Positions 52,649 through 61,289 of a stretch of DNA of 64,000 nucleotides are shown here, piece by piece; the stretch's first letter is position 1; each line of letters starts with the position of its first letter. Below the pieces are notes generated by a model. The model saw only the letters and a program-made list of their open reading frames with translations. It was not told the origin of the DNA and did not search any database. Source of the DNA: JAZIHH01 sp036678685. Its GTDB lineage: Bacteria > Bacillota > UBA4882 > UBA10575. The translations under genes were made by a program, and so were the position numbers. The stretch covers positions 1 to 64,000 of the forward strand of contig JAZIHH010000027.1 of assembly GCA_036678685.1 (NCBI GenBank), written 5' to 3'.

Positions 52649-53170
52649 ATGCTAGATTTTCTACTTGCCAAATACACTATTTCTGAACGGGCAAGCATAC
52701 GGCGGTTTGTCGCAAAGGAGATAAGCGATGTCGAGATCGATACTATTCTGCACGCCGGCCTTTGCGCGCCATCGGCGACAAACAAAAGACCGTTTCATTT
52801 TCTCGTCGTCAGGAATAAGGGAAAGATGCAAAACATAATCGGGAACAATCCGTATGCGCAAATGCTTAAGCAGGCCCAAGCATGCATTATTGTCTGTGGC
52901 GACAAGGTTGTTCAGGGTATCCCCGAATGGCTGCTGGCCGATTGCGCAGCGGCTACACAGAATATGCTCCTTGCTATTCATGCCATTGGACTTGGCGGTG
53001 TTTGGTGCGGGGTTAAGCAGGGGTCGGATTTTTATAAAAACATTGTGGAGGAGTTTGGGTTACCGAGTAATATCCGGCCGGTATCCCTAGTGGCTTTTGG
53101 CTACCCGGGCGAGGAAAAGACCCAGCCCTGCCGGTTTGAAAAGAGCAAAATCCATTATGAAACTTGGTAA
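52649..53170 (+). CDS. Nitroreductase-family protein with IS21-derived N-terminus
   Basis: Encodes 173 aa. The ATG at 52649 and the first 7-8 residues (MLDFLLAK) come from the IS21 terminal repeat; the native sequence begins YTISERASIRRFVAKEISDVEI. Nitroreductase motifs are RASIRRF (FMN phosphate), GLCAPSATNKRPFHFLVV, ATQNMLLAIHAIGLGGVWCGV and LVAFGYPGEEK. It is probably an FMN-dependent NAD(P)H oxidoreductase. Whether it is expressed depends on promoter activity from the IS. Confidence 0.85.
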   Translation: MLDFLLAKYTISERASIRRFVAKEISDVEIDTILHAGLCAPSATNKRPFHFLVVRNKGKMQNIIGNNPYAQMLKQAQACIIVCGDKVVQGIPEWLLADCAAATQNMLLAIHAIGLGGVWCGVKQGSDFYKNIVEEFGLPSNIRPVSLVAFGYPGEEKTQPCRFEKSKIHYETW

Positions 53171-53180
53171 AGGAGTATGG

Positions 53181-53837
53181 ATGGTTATGGTAAAAGGACA
53201 ATTCATTAACCTGTTGGGCGCCGAGCTGTATTACGAAATCGTTGGAGAAAGCATACCTGTACTGATGTTGCACGGATAGGGGAGTGGATCACCGCATCAT
53301 GTCCGGTTGCATGGAATTGGTCTTTGCGGACACCAAGCAAAAATTCATGCGGATATATCTTGATCTGCCCGGAATGGGGAGATCAAAGGCGGGTGCAGCG
53401 GTCCGAAACTCCGATGATGTATAATACTTGCCTTTATCGACCGGGTTATACCAAACCGGAAGTTTCTTGTCGCCGGCAAGTCGTATGGCTCTTACCTGGC
53501 CAGGGGACTTGTGCAAAAGAAGCGTGATCTTGTTTTAGGTCTCTTGTTCATTTGCCCGCTGGTATACCCGGGCTGCTACCGGACGGGGGAAGTCCCGGAG
53601 AAGACGGTACTGGAGAAAGATGAGGCATTGCTGGCAAGCTTGAGTGATGACGAAAAGGCGCAATTTGAATATATCACAATCGTACAGAATGAGAGGGTTT
53701 GGAATCGATTCAAGGAGAACATCTACGATGCCCTAGTCAATCAAGGATTGGGATTTGCTATATCAAGTGGCAAATTAAATGAAAATGGTATAAAGCAATG
53801 GATTAAAGACCATACATACAAAAGACACCATGAATGA
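53181..53837 (+). pseudogene. Alpha/beta-hydrolase gene with frameshifts
   Basis: The frame starts MVMVKGQFINLLGAELYYEIVGESIPVLMLHG at about 53181, is broken by TAGGGG just after the HG motif, and is then readable in other frames: RIMSGCMELVFA, MRIYLDLPGMGRSK, the nucleophile-elbow-like FLVAGKSYGSYLARGLVQKKRD and LGLLFICPLVYPG...ERVWNRFKENIYDAL. Several indels separate the segments, so no full product is made. Confidence 0.82.
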
Positions 53838-53875
53838 GGCGAGTAAAATTAAGACCTGTATTTTTTGTTCTGTGG

Positions 53876-53911
53876 CCGGGAAGGTTAGTGCACCTTCCCG
53901 GTTTTATTTTG
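53876..53911 (+). terminator. Intrinsic terminator
   Basis: CCGGGAAGGT-TAGTGC-ACCTTCCCGG followed by TTTTATTTT; the stem is a perfect 10 bp. Confidence 0.88.
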
Positions 53912-53953
53912 TCTAAATCGTTTATTCATCTTGATAAACAACAGTGTGGCTGG

Positions 53954-54037
53954 CTTTAGGAAGGTTTCTTCAGGATATCTTGCCGTTTTATGGCAGGGAA
54001 AACAAAGGTTAAGAAGAATACTACAAATTTGCCGGGT
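53954..54037 (+). repeat. Interspersed intergenic repeat, copy 3
   Basis: CTTTAGGAAGGTTTCTTCAGGATATCTTGCCGTTTTATGGCAGGGAAAACAAAGGTTAAGAAGAATACTACAAATTTGCCGGG, very close to copy 1. The following about 190 bp (to 54225) hold no recognisable gene. Confidence 0.7.
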
Positions 54038-54225
54038 CCAAGTAATCTTTGCTCACCCGTTCGCGACACTGGAATAGCCAAATGGGTCAATCCCGGTCCA
54101 GTTTAACGAAGGGCTGAAGAAGACATAGACAGGATCATTGGGATTCCGTTTGCCACACTATTTAACCGGGAAGTGGAGTCAACACAAGTAAATGTAATTG
54201 CGAGAGTGATTCATAGGAGTTCGTA

Positions 54226-54751
54226 GACTTACATATCCATTCTACATTTTCCGACAGTTCAAGAACTCCCGAGGATATAGCGGACGAGGCAAAAAAAGAG
54301 ACAGGTTTCTTTGCTCTCTGTTTGCGACCATTATACAATTGCTGCGTACGAACGGCTGGCTGCCGCTTGCCGGGAAAATGGCATATCGTATGTTTTGGGC
54401 ATAGAGATGGATGCGAACCTGCACGGGAAAAACTATCATGTCCTGGCGTATAGTTTTGACCGGCAAAACCAGGAGATGCTGGATTTCATCGAGCGGCAGT
54501 ATGATAAGAATCAAAAAAAATGTGAAGCGATGATTATAAAGATGTGCGCCGACTATCCCCAGATATCGCTCGCCGATTACCCGTCCCACAGCAAGGAAAC
54601 TATTGAGATCTGCCGGGACTACTGCCGTAAAAACAACCTCCGGATAACCTGCGGCTCGGACTGCCACGGCGAGTATCACAAGAGAGCAGGCTTTTCCATT
54701 GGGTCGATGAAAGTTACCCGGGATATGCTTGATTTGAAAGGCATAGTATGA
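54226..54751 (+). pseudogene. PHP-domain phosphoesterase with frameshift and internal deletion
   Basis: The opening VDLHIHSTFSDSSRTPEDIADEA (metal-binding HxH) is followed by an extra A in a run of seven, shifting the frame. The next frame continues LSVCDHYTIAAYERL...VLGIEMDANLHGKNYHVLAY. After LADY the sequence jumps to PSHSKETIEICRDYCRKNNLRITCGSDCHGEY, skipping roughly 80-100 residues of a normal PHP protein. The start codon is also unclear (GTA). Confidence 0.82.
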
Positions 54752-54805
54752 GCATGGGCCATCCGTGCCGCTGAATAAGAAGATTGAAGAAGGAGAGGAA
54801 AACAA

Positions 54806-55198
54806 ATGCCCTTGGTTAGAGTGGAAATCTTGAAAGGCAAAACCCAGGAATACAAAAAAGCCATCCTGGATGGCGTTCATGCCGCATTGGTCGAGGCATT
54901 CAAGATCCCGGATGATGACCGGACATAGTGCCTATACGAATTGGAGAAAGACTGTTTTGAGATCCCGCCGGGTAAAACCGGCAAAATGACCCTCATCGAA
55001 TTAACTGTTTTTAAAGGGCGAAGCCTTGAAGCAAAGAAAAATCTCTATTCGGCCATTGTCAGGAACCTGGCCCAAGCGCCGGGCATTGACGGAAATGATA
55101 TTCTAATCGTCCTTAATGAACTGCCGATGGAGAATTGGGGAGTCAGAGGCGGAATCCCTGCCAGCGAGGTTGATTTTGGGTTTAAAATTGAAGTATAG
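54806..55198 (+). pseudogene. Tautomerase-family gene with in-frame TAG
   Basis: ATG 54806 with AGGAGAGG upstream. PLVRVEILKGKTQEYKKAILDGVHAALVEAF (Pro1 catalytic in the family) is followed by DDDRT-TAG-CLYELEKDCFEIPPGKTGKMTLIELTVFKGRS...NELPMENWGVRGG. The TAG at 54926-54928 replaces what is usually a Gln codon (CAG to TAG). Everything else is intact, so the mutation looks recent. Confidence 0.82.
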
Positions 55199-55291
55199 GA
55201 TAGATTACACAGATTATGAGTTTGAGAGTTTGCCTGAAATAGGGCGCCGGGCAGTTTCAATCAGCAACGTGACTGGGAGGTATCAATAAAG

Positions 55292-55774
55292 GTGAATCTT
55301 GAGCGGGAAGAGATTATTTTTGAAGGGCTCCGGCAGGAAGTTATTGATTTCCTCCAGGCAAACAGGAAGATGGTTTTGGCGACATGTGCCGGGGGCCGCG
55401 TTACCGCAAGGACTGTCAGCACAATAAATGATGGTTTGATGATATTCTTCCAGGCTGACCGCGACTCTGTGAAGTGCCGGCAGATTCAGCAAAACAGTAA
55501 TGTTGCGCTTGCTTGCGGGAATATCCAGATTGAGGGGAAAGCCCGGATTACTTGTCATCCTCTGGAGGACAGTTTCTTTACGGAGAATTACCAGAGGCAC
55601 CACGAAAGCGCCTTCCGGAGATATTCGCAGCTAAAAGATGAAGTAATAGTCGAGGTCGAACCGGCATTGATAACATTTTGGAAGTATGATTCTGAGCAAA
55701 AACCGTTCCGGGAATACCTGCTGCCAGGGGAGAAGAAAGCTTACCGCGAATATTATAAAAAGGCCTTCAGCTAG
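55292..55774 (+). CDS. Pyridoxamine 5'-phosphate oxidase-like flavin-binding protein
   Basis: Encodes 160 aa from GTG 55292 (GGGAGG about 11 nt upstream). Split-barrel PNPOx-like pattern: EVIDFLQANRKMVLATCAGGRVTARTVSTINDGLMIFFQAD, KCRQIQQNSNVALACGNIQIEGKARIT, then VEVEPALITFWKYD. It probably binds FMN or F420-like cofactors; no specific substrate can be named. Confidence 0.85.
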   Translation: MNLEREEIIFEGLRQEVIDFLQANRKMVLATCAGGRVTARTVSTINDGLMIFFQADRDSVKCRQIQQNSNVALACGNIQIEGKARITCHPLEDSFFTENYQRHHESAFRRYSQLKDEVIVEVEPALITFWKYDSEQKPFREYLLPGEKKAYREYYKKAFS

Positions 55775-55817
55775 ATGGCCGGCCATACGGGCGCGGGGCA
55801 AAAACGGAGGAGAAGAT

Positions 55818-56813
55818 ATGTTATTAAGTAAAAGGCGGTTCTGTTTTGTGCAGAGAGTTATTGCTTCATGGGAAAGCGAGAATGTTATCACATCCGGTGA
55901 AGCAGATAGGTTGAGAGCCAGTATTGAGTTGGCAAAATTTGATTGGAAGCGGTTGGCCAGGTATTCGTTTTGGCTTGCCGGAGTTAGTCTTGGCATAGCT
56001 ATTTTTTCGCTTATCTTTGATGATACGGTACTGGGAATCATCATGAAAATCCTGGCAATACCGGATATTTTAATATCGGTCTTGTTTGCGGTGTTTTCTG
56101 CCGGGTTTTATTATTGGGGTTTTCGAAGAAAAAAGAGAAAGCCGGCCAGATCATTCTCGAATGAGTTTTTACTTTTTGTTGGGGCAATACTTACCGGTGT
56201 GGCAGTTGGTTTTTTGGGAATGGCTGTTGATTCGGAGAGTTCTATCTTATTAGCCAGCGCTATCTATCTGGTTATTGGTGGAGCATTTCCGTCCAGCCTG
56301 ATGTGGATATTAGGTTTGCTTTCTTTCGGCTTATGGCTTGGGGTTGCTATAGGATATGCTTCCGGCTGGGGAGCGTTACGCTTTGTTTTGTTGGGGGGTG
56401 TATTGGTTCCTGTTGGCCTCAATTTAAGGAAAACGAAAATAGCCAAACTGGCAAAACCCACATCTGTCCTGGGCTTGTTGTATTTCTTTATTGCCCTTTG
56501 GATCCTGTCGGCTTTTGGAGCTCCACGGCATGAAGGATCAAGATTTGCTTTGATCTGCTGGTCATTATTATTAGGCGTGGCCGCAATTGGGGCTATCATT
56601 TGGGGGCTAAAAACTGACGATGCCACAATGCGTAAATTTGGCGTCACGTTTCTCTTCATCAACCTCTATACCAAGTATTTTGAGTTTTTTTGGGGCGTCG
56701 CCCATAAAGCAATCTTCTTCACAATTTTAGCCCTGAGTTTCTGGGTTATTGGCAGGTATTCGGAGAAAATATGGAATTCTATTAAGGCAAAAGTTCTTGA
56801 TGATGATGGATAA
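55818..56813 (+). CDS. DUF2157-family multi-pass membrane protein
   Basis: Encodes 331 aa from ATG 55818 with CGGAGGAGAAG upstream; a longer frame starting at 55686 lies inside the previous gene and is not favoured. About nine or ten hydrophobic helices follow a cytoplasmic N-terminal segment (QRVIASWESENVITSGEADRLRASIE), the arrangement of DUF2157 proteins. The C-terminus ends SEKIWNSIKAKVLDDDG. The function is unknown. Confidence 0.82.
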   Translation: MLLSKRRFCFVQRVIASWESENVITSGEADRLRASIELAKFDWKRLARYSFWLAGVSLGIAIFSLIFDDTVLGIIMKILAIPDILISVLFAVFSAGFYYWGFRRKKRKPARSFSNEFLLFVGAILTGVAVGFLGMAVDSESSILLASAIYLVIGGAFPSSLMWILGLLSFGLWLGVAIGYASGWGALRFVLLGGVLVPVGLNLRKTKIAKLAKPTSVLGLLYFFIALWILSAFGAPRHEGSRFALICWSLLLGVAAIGAIIWGLKTDDATMRKFGVTFLFINLYTKYFEFFWGVAHKAIFFTILALSFWVIGRYSEKIWNSIKAKVLDDDG

Positions 56814-56848
56814 GGCCTGCTTATAAAGGCAATTGGTTAATATACGAC

Positions 56849-56986
56849 ATGAGTGAACCCGAGTTTCCGGTTATGACCATCGATAATGCAATAGCAGAAT
56901 ACGAGGGAACAACAGAAAATGTGCAAAACACTAACATAAGCCAATTTATCAAGGAACTTAAAAAATACAAAGAGGCGGGTTATTAG
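56849..56986 (+). CDS. Possible small protein (45 aa)
   Basis: ATG 56849 opens SEPEFPVMTIDNAIAEYEGTTENVQNTNISQFIKELKKYKEAGY. It has no strong ribosome binding site and may be a fragment of a larger lost gene. Confidence 0.3.
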   Translation: MSEPEFPVMTIDNAIAEYEGTTENVQNTNISQFIKELKKYKEAGY

Positions 56987-57048
56987 AATGTGATACGTAC
57001 CGCTAGACGCATCATCCCGAGCAAAATAGGAGTCAGGAGGGGAACAAA

Positions 57049-57461
57049 TTGCGAACAAAAGAGGAATACTACGAATTGGTCTTGCAAAACAGAAAACTGG
57101 CGAGGGAGAATATCCGCTTTATATGATTGTTGAATCATGCGCATCATTGGAAAAGAATACAGCAGGAGAACGGTTGGAGAAAATCCAAATACCCATTTTG
57201 TGCTTTACGGAAGAAGATGTAAGTTTCACCTTTATTGACAGCATGTTCTCGTACCAATTGGGGCGGGATAAAAACCCTGAGTATTATCAACCCGAGTACC
57301 ACGGAAAGGTATTTTTGCTATCAGAAATCCTTTCGCTCATTGAAGAAAAGGGAGAGTTTACAGAAGACTGGTGGGGAAAACTCCCGGCCGACTTTTTCCC
57401 TTACATTGAAGCGCAAGTCTGGAACCATAAAATAGTTAAAGAGTATTTACAAGGCTTATAA
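57049..57461 (+). CDS. Hypothetical protein, possibly frameshifted
   Basis: TTG 57049 (GGAGGGGAAC upstream) gives RTKEEYYELVLQNRKLARENIRFI and stops at 57126. The overlapping ATG at 57123 opens 112 aa: IVESCASLEKNTAGERLEKIQIPILCFTEEDVSF...EDWWGKLPADFFPYIEAQVWNHKIVKEYLQGL. The two read as one protein with a one-base shift at the ATATGA overlap, or as a coupled pair. No family is recognised. Confidence 0.5.
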
Positions 57462-57575
57462 AGGCTGGCTCTTGCGGAACTGATTGAAATGGAGGAAGGA
57501 TATTGAAATCAATTTCCGGGCGTCTGGAAAGGCAAATTCAATTTCTAATCGAGTTATTTGGAAGGAAAAACTAGA

Positions 57576-57983
57576 ATGAAAGAGATTAATGGGTTTCTCG
57601 AAAAGGTAAGAAAATGGGCTGCTCCCCAAAGTAACATAAAGGTGATCCTCTTGGTTGGTTCCTATGCAAGGGGACAGGCCCACGATGAGTCGGATATAGA
57701 CTTAGTTATGCTGACGGATGAGCCGGAAAAGTATTTGCAAGATCCATCTTTTGCAGGAACTTTTGGCAGTATAGACAGGATCGAAAAGGAATACTGGGGG
57801 AGAGTGACTTCTTTTCGAATCTGGTATCAAGACGGTTTTGAGGTGGAACTGGGGATAACAACACCCGATTGGATCTTTGACGATCCTTTGGATGCCGGAA
57901 CCCTTCGCACCATTACCGGCGGGGCGGAAGTAGTGACAGATAAAACAGGTAAAGTAGAAAGAATAATTGCTTCTGTCAGATGA
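57576..57983 (+). CDS. Nucleotidyltransferase-domain protein
   Basis: Encodes 135 aa from ATG 57576 with GGAAGGAAA upstream (TTG 57558 is also in frame). VILLVGSYARGQAHDESDIDLVMLTD is the GS-x9-DxD signature of pol-beta-type nucleotidyltransferases. FRIWYQDGFEVELGITTPDWIF supplies the third acidic residue. It is probably an antitoxin-like or small-molecule-modifying enzyme; no HEPN partner is adjacent. Confidence 0.85.
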   Translation: MKEINGFLEKVRKWAAPQSNIKVILLVGSYARGQAHDESDIDLVMLTDEPEKYLQDPSFAGTFGSIDRIEKEYWGRVTSFRIWYQDGFEVELGITTPDWIFDDPLDAGTLRTITGGAEVVTDKTGKVERIIASVR

Positions 57984-58019
57984 GGATATTTATAAAAAGG
58001 GGAAAAAAGCATGAAAGAA

Positions 58020-59409
58020 GATCAAGTCCAAATTAGTGTGTAAATTCCTCAGTTATCATTAAATTTATCTGATATACGCGACATTACTTCGGTCGCTAGT
58101 TTGTTTTTGCTCTTCTTGCCACTGGAGGTATTCACTCATATCCAGATACTTTTTGCCGGCTATCCACTTGTCGTCAATTTCCATAAGTAAGGCTCCAATT
58201 AGGCGAATTGCCGATTCCCGGTTCGGGAAAATATGGATAACTCGTTCCCTGCGCCTAATCTCTTCGATAAGACGCTCGACAGCGTTTGTAGTACGCAGAC
58301 GCCGGCGATATTTTTCCGGCAGCATAAGGACCGCGGTAGCGTCATCAAAGCCCATTTCGAGTATTTGCATGGCCTTGGGTGCTTTTTTCTCAAATGTCTC
58401 CAAGGTTTGATTCAATAACAACCGGGCAGTACCGATATCAGGCGCATCCAGAATCGCTCGCAGATGTGGATAAAGCTCTTCTTTTGCCGACCTAGGCGTA
58501 GCGTCCATGATATTACGCATAAAGTGGGTTTGGCAGCGATGCCAGGTAACGCCCTGGAAGTAGCGGCGAACCGCCTTGACCAGGCCGCCATGGTCATCTG
58601 ATACTACCAGTTCGACACCACGCAGGTTACGGCTTTTAAGCCAGGAAAAGAACTGGCTCCAACTGGCTTCGGATTCACTGTCGCCAATCATAAGCCCTAG
58701 AACTTCCCGGTATCCTTTAGTGTTTATGCCGATAGCAATCATAACACTCCGGGAACGGACACGGCCATCTTCACGAATTTTCAGTACCAAAGCATCCACC
58801 AATACAAAAGGATAACACTTCTCACTCAAGTCCCGGTTATTCCAGGCGTTCACAATGGGGTCCAGTTTCTTGCACAACTCTGAAACAGTGGATTTGGAAA
58901 ATTCGGTACCACATAACTCTTCCGTTATCTGACTGACCTTACGGGTAGAGACCCCGTTAATTACCATTTCCATCAAGGCCAGCACCAAGGCCTGTTCGCT
59001 CCGCTGATAGCGGGCAAACATCTCAGTGGAAAACTGGCCGTTACGAAAACGCGGAACACGTAGGGTTATGGTTCCGACCCGGGTGGTAAGAGGATGCTCG
59101 CGTGTGCCGTTACGATAGCCCTTTCTTTTATCAGTACGTTCGTATGGCTCGGCTTGAAGCTGTTCGGTGGCTTGCGCCTGCAAAATCTGGTTCAATACCG
59201 ATTCCAATAGCGCTGACACACCGGAATCCTTGTTATTGCCTAAAAATAGACGATGCAAAAGTTCTTGATCTACGGTAATCTGGTATTGAGCCATTCAAAT
59301 TCCTCCTCTTAGAATTTTGGTTTGTCCAACTTCTATTCTAACTGAGGAATTTGTTAATGGCTCCCTCTTTTTTAGGAAACCAATTTTACACCATTATACG
59401 GACTTAACT
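58020..59409 (-). mobile_element. IS256-family insertion sequence, copy 3
   Basis: 1,390 bp with ends GATCAAGTCC and GGACTTAACT, flanked by the 8-bp duplication TGAAAGAA (58012-58019 and 59410-59417). It is inserted after the third codon of the methyltransferase gene. Confidence 0.95.
58065..59294 (-). CDS. IS256-family transposase, copy 3
   Basis: Encodes 409 aa from ATG 59294. It is nearly identical to copy 1 (for example QELL for QDLL, ITEELCG for IMEELCG), indicating recent movement between the two sites. The frame and D-D-E context are intact. Confidence 0.95.
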   Translation of the reverse strand: MAQYQITVDQELLHRLFLGNNKDSGVSALLESVLNQILQAQATEQLQAEPYERTDKRKGYRNGTREHPLTTRVGTITLRVPRFRNGQFSTEMFARYQRSEQALVLALMEMVINGVSTRKVSQITEELCGTEFSKSTVSELCKKLDPIVNAWNNRDLSEKCYPFVLVDALVLKIREDGRVRSRSVMIAIGINTKGYREVLGLMIGDSESEASWSQFFSWLKSRNLRGVELVVSDDHGGLVKAVRRYFQGVTWHRCQTHFMRNIMDATPRSAKEELYPHLRAILDAPDIGTARLLLNQTLETFEKKAPKAMQILEMGFDDATAVLMLPEKYRRRLRTTNAVERLIEEIRRRERVIHIFPNRESAIRLIGALLMEIDDKWIAGKKYLDMSEYLQWQEEQKQTSDRSNVAYIR

Positions 59410-60089
59410 TGAAAGAATCCGATAATGTAACACCTCATTTGTCCTCGGAGTACGATGAAAACGTGAGAAAGACAATCCCGTATTATGAGTGCTTTCATAC
59501 GGAGACAATCAATTTCATAGAAGCAGCATTTCCAGAGCCACGGATTTGGCTGGATACCGGTGGCGGAACGGGTTTCTTAATTGAAAAGGCTTTGGCGAGG
59601 TTTAGAGAAACCACGTTTATCCTGGCAGATCCGTCGCCGGAGATGCTGCAAATTGCCAAGAATAAGCTTGGAAAGAATGAGCGGGTAAAATTCCTCGACC
59701 CGGCCGGAACCCAGGATCTTGATTTAGGGTTTAAAGTGGATGTTATTACCGCCATTCAGGCGCATCATTATTTAACCAAAGAAGAGAGGGAGAAAGCAAC
59801 AAAGGTTTGCTTCGACTTATTAGCACCTAACGGGATATACATTACGTTTGAGAACATCCGGCCCTTATCTTCAGAAGGAGTGCGCTTGGGGAAAGCCTAC
59901 TGGAGCAGTTTCCAACTGGCAAAGGGGAGAGGGATCAATATTGTTAATGAACATATGAACCGCTTTGACTCTGCGTATTTCCCAATTACCATTGATGAGC
60001 ATTTGCAGTTATTGAGGGCCTGCGGGTTTAAGACAGCGGAATTATTCTGGTATTCATACATGCAAGCAGGTTTCTATGGAATTAAATGA
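59409..60089 (+). CDS. Class I SAM methyltransferase with start codon remade by IS256
   Basis: Encodes 226 aa if translation starts at TTG 59409. The original start, ATG AAA GAA, is stranded at 58011, left of the IS. The target duplication TGAAAGAA plus the last T of the IS recreates TTG AAA GAA, so the whole protein could still be made if transcribed and translated, though no ribosome binding site remains. Methyltransferase motifs are IWLDTGGGTGFLIEKAL (motif I), FILADPSPEMLQIAKNKL (motif II) and VDVITAIQAHHYL. The substrate is unknown. Confidence 0.8.
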   Translation: MKESDNVTPHLSSEYDENVRKTIPYYECFHTETINFIEAAFPEPRIWLDTGGGTGFLIEKALARFRETTFILADPSPEMLQIAKNKLGKNERVKFLDPAGTQDLDLGFKVDVITAIQAHHYLTKEEREKATKVCFDLLAPNGIYITFENIRPLSSEGVRLGKAYWSSFQLAKGRGINIVNEHMNRFDSAYFPITIDEHLQLLRACGFKTAELFWYSYMQAGFYGIK

Positions 60090-60203
60090 ATTTTCCGGAA
60101 AATCACCCCAATAATCACCCTTGGGGTGATTACAAAGAACGAATTTTTTTGTATTCTATATGGTGAGTTCATAAGAACAATATTGTAAACGGGGGGGTTG
60201 GTT

Positions 60204-60483
60204 TTGCGAAGGGTCGCTTTTTTAATTGTTTTTATTCTGGTTTTGGCCATGGCTTTGCCGGGCTGTGGCGGTAGCGGCGGGGGCAACGGCGAGCAAAGGG
60301 GTCAGCTTGGAGGGAAAATTTATAAACAAGGAACAACTGATTAAAGAACTGGCCCGTCATAAACCTTGACCATCACTAGATAGCGATCAGCTTGGCGCTT
60401 AATTTTGGCTCGAAAAAGAAAACCACCGGATTTATGACCGGGTTTTAACAGCAGCGGAAATAAACGAACTGGCCGGCAAGTAG
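60204..60483 (+). pseudogene. Decayed small lipoprotein gene
   Basis: TTG 60204 opens RRVAFLIVFILVLAMALPGCGG, a lipoprotein signal with lipobox LPGC, stopping at 60344. Later in-frame or near-frame pieces (FWLEKENHRIYDRVLTAAEINELAGK) suggest a longer ancestor broken by stops. Confidence 0.5.
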
Positions 60484-60545
60484 ATTAAGCCTTCAATATT
60501 ACTAATAAGTGTAGCTGGGTGCTTAATCATGGGGCGAGATAAAAA

Positions 60546-60572
60546 ACCACCTCTCCGGGTGGTTTTTTCTTT
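60546..60572. terminator. Intrinsic terminator (both strands)
   Basis: AAAAAACCACC-TCTCCG-GGTGGTTTTTT, usable in either direction. Confidence 0.8.
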
Positions 60573-60707
60573 GCCTTATGAATGTTCTATTTAATCATTT
60601 TTTCGATAGTAATAATAGCATTCACATATTCCTATTTTAAAATATGACGGACTGTTGTCATATTCAATATGGTACGATTATACAAAAAGCGAAGCGGAGG
60701 GATGGAA

Positions 60708-61127
60708 ATGCCTGAAGAAATTCTTGCCAGGTGCGGATGCCGGTGTGATTTATGCCTGGCTTACCGGGAAAACGTGGAAAAGGAGGACCGGAGAAAACTT
60801 CTGAGCGACGGATGGTACAAGTATTTTGGTTTCCGGATTGAACCTGAAGACATTGTGGTGTGTGATGGCTGTCTTAGTGATGATTGTCTTAAAAACCAGC
60901 TGCTCGATACGGAATGTCCGGTCAGGCCATGCGCTATCGAAAAGGGATACGAGAATTGCTCGCAATGTGCTGAATTCATGTGTGAGAAATTCAAACAGAG
61001 GCTGGCTGACTATGAAGCGTTAAAGAAGAATCATGGAGACATTCCCCAGGCTGACTATGAGTTATTCATCAGGCCTTATGAGAATGGGAGACGGATTGCT
61101 GAGTTAAAATCAAAAAACACCAGGTAA
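60708..61127 (+). CDS. DUF3795 Cys-rich protein
   Basis: Encodes 139 aa from ATG 60708 with GGAGGGATGG upstream (ATG 60669 is also in frame). The Cys pattern is that of DUF3795: ILARCGCRCDLCLAYRE, VVCDGCLSDDCLKN, CPVRPCAIEKGYENCSQCAEFMCEKFKQR. Probably metal- or Fe-S-binding; the function is unknown. The family is frequent in anaerobes. Confidence 0.9.
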   Translation: MPEEILARCGCRCDLCLAYRENVEKEDRRKLLSDGWYKYFGFRIEPEDIVVCDGCLSDDCLKNQLLDTECPVRPCAIEKGYENCSQCAEFMCEKFKQRLADYEALKKNHGDIPQADYELFIRPYENGRRIAELKSKNTR

Positions 61128-61165
61128 GGCAGGGAAATTTTTTGAGTTTATTATAAATGAGAAGT

Positions 61166-61211
61166 CCAAGGCTATAATAGAGCCTGTTTTGCTCGGCCTT
61201 GGCTTTTTTAT
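61166..61211 (+). terminator. Intrinsic terminator
   Basis: CCAAGGC...GCCTTGG followed by CTTTTTTATCTTTTT; the loop is about 23 nt. Confidence 0.65.
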
Positions 61212-61289
61212 CTTTTTATGGCAGGAAAAATAAAATTTGCTAAGAATATTACATAATTTAAAAAAACTGATTGATTGAAGGTGGAATAG

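Larger units (their letters stand above)
50440..52670 (+). mobile_element. Second IS21-family element (transposase damaged)
   Basis: The left end TGGCAAAATAGAAATAGAGCA followed by TGGCAAGATAGAAGTCTAGCA mirrors the right end (on the minus strand TGGCAAGTAGAAAATCTAGCA followed by CGGCAAATAATTTTTCTAGCA). Double terminal repeats and TG...CA ends fit IS21. No target duplication is visible: the left flank is a flavodoxin fragment and the right flank a nitroreductase, so flanking DNA was deleted. Confidence 0.85.

Noticed and set aside
48151..54928. Stop-codon recoding (TAG read as an amino acid)
   Set aside because: Many intact genes in the window end in TAG, and neighbouring pseudogenes also have frameshifts, so simple mutation is more likely.
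60100..60135. Hairpin AATCACCC...GGGGTGATT after the methyltransferase as a riboswitch
   Set aside because: It is a simple inverted repeat with no recognisable conserved riboswitch core; at most a weak terminator.
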